Positions 56,615-64,000 of a stretch of 64,000 bases of DNA are shown here, piece after piece (position 1 is the first letter of the stretch; each line of letters begins with the position of its first letter). The notes beneath the pieces are model-generated. The model was not told the origin of the DNA. It saw only the letters and a list, made by a program, of their open reading frames with translations, and ran no database searches. The position numbers and the translations under genes are program-made. The stretch is taken from contig OZ253540.1 in NCBI GenBank assembly GCA_965262485.1, positions 620,001-684,000 on the forward strand. The letters run 5' to 3'. Source of the DNA: Bin87 sp965262485 (lineage in GTDB: Bacteria > Chloroflexota > Dehalococcoidia > Lucifugimonadales > UBA3495).

Positions 56615-58696
56615 TCAACCCCTGGCAGCGTGCTGCTCCATCGCGAAGCCCCGCACAACCGCTCGACGTCTCCGGGTCTCCAAGATCAGTTCGCCACGGT
56701 TCAGATGTGCCACCCGGATTGGGTCATTCGAAACCACGGCGCCCAAGTAGCGGCCACCGGGCGAGAACCACCTCAATCTTTTTGGTTCGATCAGAGCAAA
56801 ACCTGTTTGCGTGACCGCCAAGTCCCCTCCTTCGAAAGTGTCCACTATGGCGTGCAAGGCATCGTCCCGAAGAACATACAGCCGAGTGTCGGTCAACAGA
56901 TATAAGAAATCCCCGGCGTCTATGATGCGCTTTGGGACGCTGCCAATGTCGTACACGATGGTTCCGCTCCCCTCCGGATTCACCAACACCACGCGTCCGG
57001 AATAGCTAGCTAAGTAGACGGAATCTGACCATGCTGCAAAAGCTGCGGCATAAATCCAGTCGGCAGCCGACGTTTCATCCCCGACCATTTGCATCTTTAT
57101 TGTTGCGATCGAATCACCTAATTCAAGATTGAAAGATTTGTAATCGCGTACAAATCGTGAATCAGAGAAATCCGAAAGTGCACCTTCATCGATACCTGTG
57201 AGAATCTCTGCCGCGAGATTGATGGCCTTCATTTTCTCTTCCGACTGCTTACCGTCGGTGTTCACGTCTGGGTGATACTCTTTCACGAGCTCCCGGTAAC
57301 GGTGCTTTAAGGTTTCAGGCGTTATGGGTAATCTCAGGCCCATTAGTTGCAACGCTTGGGTCACTTGGTGGCTGGTGCCAGTATGTTGGTTCGATGACGG
57401 CAATTTGGTCCAACCTTCCGCTGTGGGAAATTTGACACCCCATAAACCGTAACCTTGCGAATCTACACACCAAGCTCCGTCAACTACTGTGAACAAATAC
57501 CGTTCGGCGGATCGCGAGGATGCAACGCAACGGACGTAATTTTTCAATCGGCTGTCTTGAAAATTCAAGCGTCGCTTGATGGCTTCTATCTCGGGAGCTT
57601 CCGCCAAAGACGTTGCAAACAGAGGCTCTAATTGATCGTCGTAGGCGTGGATCACGCAGTTTTCCGACATGGCGATGAAACCGTTCCCGAATGGGTGAGC
57701 CCCAATCCGATAAATTCCATACTGTAGCCCTTTTTTCGCGGTTACGTTGCCAGCTTCGTCGTACCGCAATGCAGCTGATTCAATCTCGCCTAACCCTTCG
57801 GCTTTTCCTAAGTCGTCTATCATCAATGACCCGCGGTTTTTCGGGTAGAAGCGTCGAAACGCAGGATCAGGACGTTCCCCATGGGAAAGTGTATAGACGT
57901 CGCGAATCCGCCAGTCGGCGTCTCGTACTTCAAAATGATCGGGAGACCCTGTGCCGCTGATTTTCTCTCTCCCGACGAGATTCTCCTCCCAGCGTGAAGG
58001 AGAACGAGGCAAGGGTATGTAGGTAAGCGACGATATATCGATCTCGCGACATTTTTGAGGTTCAGTATCTTGCCGATGCGGTCCTACAAACGGCGTTGGA
58101 AGGGCGACGGGGACATCAAGTGAGTCCGAGCGCAGCAATTTATAGGTTCGTCCGCTTCTGACGCGGACGATCGCTCCTGATTTCTCTAGATACGAGACCA
58201 AGTTCGCGACTCGGCGACCGTTACTTTCACCGACGAGGTTCTTGACGTCAGTTTGCAGGCAATGTGGATTTGCTTTGACTGCGGACGCTATCTTCTCGAA
58301 CAAGGTAAGGTCGTACCGATGCTCGTCAACTTTGGTTATCCAGCGTTCGAGCTCGGGGATAGAGCCAACGATACTTCCCATTTCGGATATTCCTTCCTCG
58401 TCCCCCACTAAGGCGAGGACCTTACCCCCTTGGTCTAATGACGGAATCGAAGGTATGTCAAAAGAACCATATTGTCGTCGTTCTTCCGTGACCCATTCCC
58501 GAATGTAGGACAAATTCTCGCGTACAAGCCTGGCTGCGGCTTCGTAATCTCGACTTGAAATCGCGGCCTGCATCTCTGACATGGTTTCAAAGTACAGATC
58601 GCTTGCTTGCTTGCCGCGGCGCGCGATTCTTTTGTCGGCAACCTGCTCGGCACCGTCATTGCCAGACGAAAAACGTTGTTTTATGAATCGAAGCAT
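56615..58696 (-). CDS. Large J-domain protein with beta-propeller-like C-terminus
   Basis: This 693-residue protein has an N-terminal helical part, a winged-helix-like stretch (LFEKIASAVKANPHCLQTDVKNLVGESNGRRVANLVSYLEKSGAIVRVRSGRTYKL), and a central mixed domain. Near residue 470 lies a J-domain (LKHRYRELVKEYHPDVNTDGKQSEEKMKAINLAAEIL, with HPD), which recruits Hsp70. The last 170 residues resemble WD-type propeller blades (VYLASYSGRVVLVNPEGSG, FLYLLTDTRLYVLRDD). I do not recognise the whole. It lies between two IS5 elements and may be a cargo or defence gene. Confidence 0.65.
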   Translation of the reverse strand: MLRFIKQRFSSGNDGAEQVADKRIARRGKQASDLYFETMSEMQAAISSRDYEAAARLVRENLSYIREWVTEERRQYGSFDIPSIPSLDQGGKVLALVGDEEGISEMGSIVGSIPELERWITKVDEHRYDLTLFEKIASAVKANPHCLQTDVKNLVGESNGRRVANLVSYLEKSGAIVRVRSGRTYKLLRSDSLDVPVALPTPFVGPHRQDTEPQKCREIDISSLTYIPLPRSPSRWEENLVGREKISGTGSPDHFEVRDADWRIRDVYTLSHGERPDPAFRRFYPKNRGSLMIDDLGKAEGLGEIESAALRYDEAGNVTAKKGLQYGIYRIGAHPFGNGFIAMSENCVIHAYDDQLEPLFATSLAEAPEIEAIKRRLNFQDSRLKNYVRCVASSRSAERYLFTVVDGAWCVDSQGYGLWGVKFPTAEGWTKLPSSNQHTGTSHQVTQALQLMGLRLPITPETLKHRYRELVKEYHPDVNTDGKQSEEKMKAINLAAEILTGIDEGALSDFSDSRFVRDYKSFNLELGDSIATIKMQMVGDETSAADWIYAAAFAAWSDSVYLASYSGRVVLVNPEGSGTIVYDIGSVPKRIIDAGDFLYLLTDTRLYVLRDDALHAIVDTFEGGDLAVTQTGFALIEPKRLRWFSPGGRYLGAVVSNDPIRVAHLNRGELILETRRRRAVVRGFAMEQHAARG

Positions 58697-59057
58697 GAAG
58701 GGCTCACCGGATTGTGTTTGCGAACACGCTGGAAGAGAGTGACTTCGGCCTTTTCGGTGTTACTCCTCAGTCGGCTAAATGGCGCGGCAATGTTCATGGT
58801 TACCCCAACGCTTGTCAAGGTCTCTGTGACGGCGACGCGACGCGCGAAACGATATTCGCCGAAAGACTCCACCCGCGTGTTCATGCCCGTTTGACCAAGG
58901 ACGCTTCGGGAGGCTCAAAGGGAGAGGTCCAAATTGCTGGCGACCTCAGCCTCTTCGATTGCGCCAATGTTGCTTTGTCGCCCGGTTTAGCCAAGCTCCG
59001 AAGAGTCCCGGCCTCGCCGTAGATCCTGGCTATCGACAGCATCCTATACGGAACTCA
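58697..59057. other. Intergenic region, no gene seen
   Basis: Frames of about 100 codons exist in this gap on both strands but lack ribosome-binding sites and overlap each other. None is supported. Confidence 0.35.
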
Positions 59058-59821
59058 TTAATCCCGCCTACCAGTCCCACGATGACCTTGGTGTTGATCT
59101 GTGGGTTCCCTCGCGACGTTAGCGAAATTATTTGACGCCACCATGACGGTAGCGCTCCAAATTCTATCAGGATCAGTGGTGGACCGGCGGGTCTCGCCGA
59201 TGCGCCGCTCTGCTCGAAAGTCCGCCTCAGAGTCGCGTCCGCAACCTACAGACGGTGGCGGGTCCTCGTCCTTAGGCCGGCAACTCTTCACCGACGCCCA
59301 GGCTTCCAGCAGAGCGCAATCCATGCTGAAAAACTCCTCCGACAACAACCGCAGTTCTCTGGCCTGGTCCACTATCTCCAGCAGAAACCCTCGGACAACC
59401 TCGGCGTCCAGCAACCGCTGTTTGTTCTTGCCGGAAACCGAGTGGTCGAAACTGTGGGCCATGATTTTCAGGTCTAGAAACCACTTGAACAGCAGGTTGT
59501 ACTCCAACTGCTCGCAGAACCGCCGCTCGCTGCGCCTCGGAAACAGCGCCATCAGCAGGCAGGCATTACAGGTGCTCCGGCAGTATGGACGCTCGGCCAT
59601 TTTTGGCGTGCATCCGGTCAAAGTGGGGAACAGCCGGGCCAGAGGCTGATCCACCACGAGATTGATGCGCCTATGGGATGGCTTCGGGGGATCAGTGCGT
59701 CCGGCGTTACCGCCGTCAGCAGGGTGGCCTGTCGGACCGCTTTGCCTCGCGTGAGAAATTCTTGTTCCTGAGATAGGATAATCCTATCACCGCCCGCCCA
59801 TCGCTTCGCGTATTTCAACAC
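59058..59821 (-). pseudogene. IS5-type (DUF772/DDE) transposase remnant
   Basis: The minus strand encodes CLLMALFPRRSERRFCEQLEYNLLFKWFLDL, SGKNKQRLLDAEVV and LLSEEFFSMDCALLEAWASVKSCRPKDEDPPPS. This is the N-terminal two thirds of a DUF772/DDE transposase with Asp changed (the usual VDGT is MDCA). The later part is replaced by unrelated frames. It is inactive. Confidence 0.7.
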
Positions 59822-59876
59822 CCTGCTTAGGCATCCGTCGGGTCCTAACTGACTGCTGGGAACTCACCTAGGGATG

Positions 59877-61199
59877 CTCTGAACAAAGCCGGTTTGGCCT
59901 GCATTGGGTTTATTGGGACGGCGAAGGGGCGAGAACTGGCGTCTGGGCGTTGCGGTCCGGCACTCGGCTCTCCTTGCGTTTCGCCCCTGGGGCGGGGCCG
60001 TTGGAGTCCGGCGCGGGCCATAGGGCCGGCTGGGGCCTGCGACGGGAGCACTACCCCGACAGTTGACCCTCCGCCGTCAGCAGGTTGCCCAGCCTGAACA
60101 GCAGCGCCAGACGCTCCGCGTTCTTTGCCAGACCCCGGTAACGTACCTTGGCGTACCCGAACAGCCGCTTCAGCCTCAGGAAGGGGTGCTCCACCTGGCT
60201 CTCACCTGTGCCTTCGCCTGCTCCGCTAGTGTCTCCCTGCTCCCAGGCGCCAACTTCCGACGACGCCCCGGACGCATTGCCACCCGCCATTCCACCAAAA
60301 GCCCCAGATTCTCCTATCTACTCCCCACTTCCTGATACCCAGCGTCGCCCCACACCACCGTCTCGCCCCCGTGCAGCAGATTGTGCGTCTCGGTAACATC
60401 GTGCACGTTGGCCGCCGTCGCGCTCATGCTGTGGACTATGCCAGTCTCCGAGTCCACCCCGATGTGCGCCTTCATACCGAAATGCCACTGGTTCCCCTTC
60501 TTGGTCTGATGCATCTCAGGGTCCCGCTCCCCAGCCCGGTTCTTGGTGGAGGACGGCGCCTCGATGATGGTGGCGTCCAGGATGGTTCCCTCCCGCAGTT
60601 TCAGGCCCTGGGATTCCAGGTGGGCGTTGATTTCCTCCAACAGGCCCTGGCCCAGGCTGCTCTTTTCCGGCAGATGACGAAAGTTGAGGATGGTGGTCTC
60701 GTCGGGCAGGGGGCCTGAGAGCCTCAACCCCACGAACCGCCGGACCGGCTTGGACTCATAGAGCAGGTCCTCCATGCCGGGGTCGCTCAAATTGTAGAAA
60801 AGCTGGACACAGTGTGTTCTCAACATGGTGGACAGAGGATATGGATGGCGCCCCCTTCCGGCCTTTGGGTAGAAGGGACGGATGCGGTCCTCCAGCAACT
60901 TGCAGGGAATCAGGCCGTCCATCCGCTCCAGGAACACTTCCCGGCGGGTCTTGCGCCTCTTGCCCCGGTATTCCGAGTCAGCAAAGCTTGCCTGGTCCAT
61001 ACAACCTCATCCTCGGTCAGCATTAGTACTGGTTCCAGATAGATTTGTTAATGCCGGAAAGCTGCCTCTAACTCTGGATTCCTGATTGTGTGGGAATGAT
61101 TAACAGGTGAACAGATATACGATATAAGGCATCTTCAAGTGGAAACGGTATTAGGCTCTCCAGCTTGACTATGCCCCATCACCACGGACTTGTTCAGAG
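59877..61199 (-). mobile_element. IS5-type element with broken transposase
   Basis: CTCTGAACAA (59877-59886) and TTGTTCAGAG (61190-61199) are exact inverted ends about 1.32 kb apart, the expected size for this IS group. The transposase lies inside on the minus strand in two frames. Target duplications are not obvious. Confidence 0.65.
60051..61000 (-). pseudogene. Frameshifted IS5-family transposase
   Basis: From 61000 the frame opens MDQASFADSEYRGKRRKTRREVFLE and has PLSTMLRTHCVQLFYNLSDPGMEDLLYES, LDATIIEAPSSTKN and VWGDAGYQEV, the first two Asp of the DDE triad. It stops at 60314. The rest in another frame (VEHPFLRLKRLFGYAKVRYRGLAKN) carries the final Glu region and ends near 60051. It is a single broken gene. 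Confidence 0.8.
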
Positions 61200-61362
61200 G
61201 ATTTTTAGGAAAGCGGCGCCCGTTGGCAAGCACGGGAGAAGGGCCCGGGCGCCAGCGGTCAGTCCCAAGTGGATGAAGCGCCGTTTTACGGGTAGAATGG
61301 CCAGCACGCAAATCCGCCCAGGAGCAACCAATGTAGCCAGGCGATATCCCCCGGGCAAGCCA

Positions 61363-61931
61363 ATGATGACCCTACAGGACTCGGTCAGGACTTGTATTCG
61401 CAAGTATGCCGACTTCAGCGGGCGGGCCACCCGGGCCGAGTACTGATGGTGGGTGCTGGCTACCAATATTGTCGGCTTGATGCTCAGTGGTGTGGACATT
61501 TCCATAGGCTCCCTGGCCGATTTGGATGTCTACACTCCCTTTCAATCTATATCTGGGTTGGCGATTCCGATCCCCAGCCTTGCGGTGGTTGCCCGCCGCT
61601 CGCACGACATAGGCAAGAGCGGCTGGTGGCAATTGCCCCGGAAGCAAAGGGAGTATTGGGGGCTATCCTGTTGGTAACTGGGGCAATTGGCCTGTGGTAC
61701 ATGACTTTTGTATTTTCCGGTGGTGGCAACTCTGGCAACTTATCACTAATCCTCGGTCTATCTTTTGCTGCCTTCCTTGTGGGGTTGGCGATATGTGCAG
61801 GTTCGATTGCATGGATGCTGATTTGGCTGGTCAAACAGGCCAAGCAGGTCCAAACCAATAAGGTTCCGACCCGCGAGCATGGGACGAGCCGCAGCCGCCC
61901 GCATACCCTGTTCTGTAATGGGGTTGCGTGA
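61363..61931 (+). pseudogene. DUF805 membrane protein pseudogene
   Basis: The frame from 61363 reads CIRKYADFSGRATRAEY, stops at TGA 61444-61446, and continues WWVLATNIVGLML then RRSHDIGKSGWWQL. Family members have Trp at the stop position, so TGG became TGA. A later frameshift leads into AILLVTGAIGLWYMTFVF and a third hydrophobic helix ending IWLVKQAKQVQ. Two lesions make loss of function likely. It is the last decayed gene of the island. Confidence 0.7.
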
Positions 61932-61954
61932 AAAGAAATTGTTGGAGACAAGCA

Positions 61955-62365
61955 ATGCCAAAGATAATCCCGGTACCCGATGAACTCAGCCAGCCCTTCT
62001 GGGACGCGGTGAACGAACAGCGCCTAGTCCTCCAGAACTGTACCGCCTGCGACAAGCTCCAGTACCCGCCCCAGGCGGCCTGCCAGGCGTGCGACTCCGC
62101 CGATGGGCTGGAGTGGAAAGAGCTAGAAGGCAAGGGCCACGTCGCCACCTACATCGTCATCGAGGACGGCCGCCTCAACCGGCGGATGCCCGACCAGCCC
62201 TACAATCTTGCCCTGGTGACGCTGGACCAAGACCCCACGGTTAACTTCTACTCCAACCTGCCGGGCGTCCCGGCCTACCAGGTGCCGGTGGGCGCGGCCG
62301 TGGAGGTTACCTTCGAGGAAGTGGCCCCCGGCCGGTTGATACACGAGTGGCGGGTGGTGGAATAA
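61955..62365 (+). CDS. DUF35 OB-fold/zinc-ribbon protein
   Basis: This 136-residue protein has an N-terminal helix, a zinc-ribbon CTACDKLQYPPQAACQACDS (two CxxC) and an OB-fold (GHVATYIVIEDGRL to EVTFEEVAPGRLIHEWRVVE). DUF35 proteins pair with thiolases such as acetoacetyl-CoA thiolase or sterol-degradation thiolase-like enzymes and channel CoA intermediates. A thiolase gene follows after 52 bases. The ATG at 61955 follows TTGGAG; the longer frame is not preferred. Confidence 0.88.
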   Translation: MPKIIPVPDELSQPFWDAVNEQRLVLQNCTACDKLQYPPQAACQACDSADGLEWKELEGKGHVATYIVIEDGRLNRRMPDQPYNLALVTLDQDPTVNFYSNLPGVPAYQVPVGAAVEVTFEEVAPGRLIHEWRVVE

Positions 62366-62417
62366 CCATTATTGAAAATTCGCGCTGATTCGTGGATAAG
62401 CGATAAAAGGACGGACT

Positions 62418-63737
62418 ATGACCAGCAGCAATAACTTCCAGTGGCGCCGGGACCGGGACGGCCTGGGCGTGTGGGAACACCGGGGCAAGGTGGCCGTCGT
62501 CGGCTACGGCCATTCGCCGGTGGACCGGCGATGGGACGGCGAGGACCTGGATACCTCCCTGGGCGCTTACACCATCATGGCCTGCGAAAAGGCCATGGAG
62601 CAGGCCGGAGTCACCATTGACCAGGTGGACGGCATCGTCTGCTGTGACAGCCATATCGCCGGCGGCAGCGGCGGGTCTGCCTCCCAGTGGGCGCCCCGTC
62701 CCTACTTCGACCCACCCTACGACACGGAGTACGGCCTGACTCTGATTAACCCCCAGTGGCTCATCAATACCATGGGCTTCAAGAACGTCAAATTTGCCCC
62801 CACCGGGGTGCCGACCATCGGCGAGATGATGGGCATGGCCTCCCAGGCCGTGGGCGACGGTGTTTGCTCTACCTGCCTGGTCATCTATCCCACCGGCAAC
62901 ATGGAAGGCCGCTACCGGCGGGGCGGCGAGAATGCCGACGACTACGCCCGGGGCCCACGCCAGTGGACCGTGCCCTGGGGCAACCACGGTGGCAACGACT
63001 TCATCAACATCTTCCCCCACCAGCAGTACTGCCTGAAGTACGGCGGCGAACATGACGACCTTGCCCCCTTTGTCATCAACCAGCACAGGAACGGGATGCT
63101 CACCCCCTGGGGGTACAACTACAACCACGGCATTGAACTCATATCGGTGGAAGACTACAAGACCTCCCGGTACATCTTGAATCCCTTGCGCATCTGGGAC
63201 TGCGACCGTCCCGTCAACGCCTCGGCGGCCTACCTGTTCACCACCGCCGAGCGGGCACGGGATATGCAATCCCAGCCCGTGTACGTGCTCAACCATTCCC
63301 AGCACAACTTCCGGTTCCGAACCACCCAGCCCGACCTGGACGAAGTGGAGATGTGGACCGACCGGCAGGCCGCCCGTATGTACGAAGGCGCCGGCTTGGG
63401 CCCCGCCGACGTGGACATCTTCAACCCCTACGACGGCTACTCCATAATGGCCCAGTTCTTCCTGGAGGGCTTCCAGTGGCACGGGGTCAAGCGGGGCGAT
63501 GCCTTTGCCTTCTACGCCGGCGACATCAGCGTCAAGGGCCCCCACCCCTTCAGTTCCAGCGGCGGCAACCTGGGCAACGGTCGCACCCGCACCGCCATGT
63601 ACACCGACAGCATCGAGCAACTCCGGGGCACCGCCGGCGACCGCCAGGTAACCGTGCGGGCCGAGACCGCCCTGTGCGCCTTCACCACCCCCAGCAGCGG
63701 TGGCTGGCTGATGCTGGGCAAGTACCATTCGCGATGA
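62418..63737 (+). CDS. Thiolase-family protein (SCP2-like acetyltransferase)
   Basis: This 439-residue protein has the thiolase fold: KVAVVGYGHSPVDRRWDGEDL at the start, CEKAMEQAGVTIDQVDGIVCCDSHIAGG, and CLVIYPTGNMEGR. The C-terminal half has PADVDIFNPYDGYSIMAQFFLEGFQW and GPHPFSSSGGNLGNGRTR. The active-site Cys is not in the classical position, as in SCP2-type thiolase-like proteins that depend on a DUF35 partner. Its partner lies directly upstream. Candidate roles are side-chain degradation or acyl-CoA condensation. A 473-residue antisense frame is a shadow. Confidence 0.88.
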   Translation: MTSSNNFQWRRDRDGLGVWEHRGKVAVVGYGHSPVDRRWDGEDLDTSLGAYTIMACEKAMEQAGVTIDQVDGIVCCDSHIAGGSGGSASQWAPRPYFDPPYDTEYGLTLINPQWLINTMGFKNVKFAPTGVPTIGEMMGMASQAVGDGVCSTCLVIYPTGNMEGRYRRGGENADDYARGPRQWTVPWGNHGGNDFINIFPHQQYCLKYGGEHDDLAPFVINQHRNGMLTPWGYNYNHGIELISVEDYKTSRYILNPLRIWDCDRPVNASAAYLFTTAERARDMQSQPVYVLNHSQHNFRFRTTQPDLDEVEMWTDRQAARMYEGAGLGPADVDIFNPYDGYSIMAQFFLEGFQWHGVKRGDAFAFYAGDISVKGPHPFSSSGGNLGNGRTRTAMYTDSIEQLRGTAGDRQVTVRAETALCAFTTPSSGGWLMLGKYHSR

Positions 63738-63777
63738 TTCCGGGAACGAGGTGAAGATTCAGGGAAGCTCGTAACAA

Positions 63778-63845
63778 CGTCATTCCGGCGCAGGCCGGAA
63801 TCCAAAAACCCAGGAATGTAGATTCCGGCTTTCGCCGGAATGACG
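63778..63845. repeat. Dispersed intergenic double-hairpin repeat, copy 3
   Basis: CGTCATTCCGGCGCAGGCCGGAAT and ATTCCGGCTTTCGCCGGAAT, closing with TGACG, make the same two-hairpin unit as at 11417-11519 and 31114-31217. The spacer is shorter here. Confidence 0.8.
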
Positions 63846-63871
63846 GCCCGCCGTCGGAAAGGGCGACTTAT

Positions 63872-64000
63872 TCAGAGGTTCCCTAGAACATAGATGTCCC
63901 GCAGTTTCAAGATGGCGAGTGCCGAGTCCGCCTCCCCTGGGAAAATGCCGTTGCAGAGGACATGTGTTGGGCCTCTGCAGAACTCACCCGCTACGCATCC
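63872..64000 (-). CDS. C-terminal end of an unidentified protein (cut by window edge)
   Basis: The minus-strand frame is open from the right edge and reads CVAGEFCRGPTHVLCNGIFP, then GEADSALAILKLRDIYVLGNL, ending at TGA 63872. The composition looks coding, but 42 residues are too few to name a family. Confidence 0.4.
   Translation of the reverse strand, partial: GCVAGEFCRGPTHVLCNGIFPGEADSALAILKLRDIYVLGNL

Noticed and set aside
58714..59022. 102-codon plus-strand frame
   Set aside because: It has no ribosome-binding site or recognisable pattern, and overlapping minus-strand frames are equally open.
61444..61446. TGA as recoded codon in the DUF805 gene
   Set aside because: It replaces Trp, not Cys, and the gene has another lesion. 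Many intact genes end in TGA, so a changed code is excluded.
62307..63728. 473-residue minus-strand frame
   Set aside because: It is antisense to the thiolase gene, Gly/Val-rich and low complexity; the thiolase is clearly real.
1..64000. CRISPR arrays
   Set aside because: No regularly spaced short direct repeats and no cas genes were seen anywhere in the window.

Overview
The window looks like a moderately GC-rich bacterial chromosome. Its left half carries many CaiB/BaiF CoA-transferases, luciferase-like (F420-type) and flavin oxidoreductases, paralogous dienelactone hydrolases, amidase, DUF1800/DUF1501 genes, NHL-repeat propellers, mycoredoxin and a DUF35/thiolase pair. By gene content alone this resembles a free-living Chloroflexota lineage of the SAR202 / Dehalococcoidia type. 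That assignment is inference; no rRNA or other marker gene is present to settle it.

Positions 1-31,100 are an ordinary, well-preserved chromosomal region. From left to right it holds the end of a class III aminotransferase, two tiny coupled membrane proteins, two tandem dienelactone hydrolases, and a thioredoxin/NHL-repeat protein whose active site is interrupted by an in-frame TGA. Next come prmC and prfA, a Fur-type regulator with a VOC protein, mycoredoxin, flavin reductase, two CoA-transferases, a tRNA with CAT anticodon, a serine hydrolase and a DEAD-box helicase. Then follow a lactonase with a partial duplicate flanking a HATPase/STAS regulator, an amidase with a small AtzG/GatC-like partner, an LLM oxidoreductase, citrate synthase, a His-rich metal-type pair, DUF1800/DUF1501/NHL and tRNA-Ser(TGA).

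Positions 31,900-61,900, just after tRNA-Ser, form an accessory defence and mobile-element island. It has a type I restriction system (hsdR, small toxin-antitoxin genes, hsdS, a Uma2-type nuclease, hsdM) and a large decayed nuclease-STAND NTPase gene. It also has a zinc-hook AAA ATPase resembling the RloC/PrrC anticodon nucleases, a frameshifted YhaO/YhaN (SbcDC-like) pair, a J-domain protein, and remnants of at least five insertion sequences. Fragments of hsdM and of the SbcD-like gene occur a second time. Many genes here carry frameshifts or stops, whereas the left half has almost none.

Positions 61,955-64,000 return to chromosomal metabolism, with a DUF35 OB-fold/zinc protein and thiolase pair and the end of an unidentified minus-strand gene.

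The most interesting single observation is the TGA at 3594-3596. It falls exactly at the first reactive cysteine of the thioredoxin CxxC. It is preceded by a good ribosome-binding site and 46 sense codons, and followed 25 nt later by a perfect 7-bp hairpin with loop AGUU. This fits a bacterial selenocysteine insertion signal and suggests an NHLRC2-like selenoprotein. The other two in-frame TGAs (40118 and 61444) lack this context and look like plain nonsense mutations.
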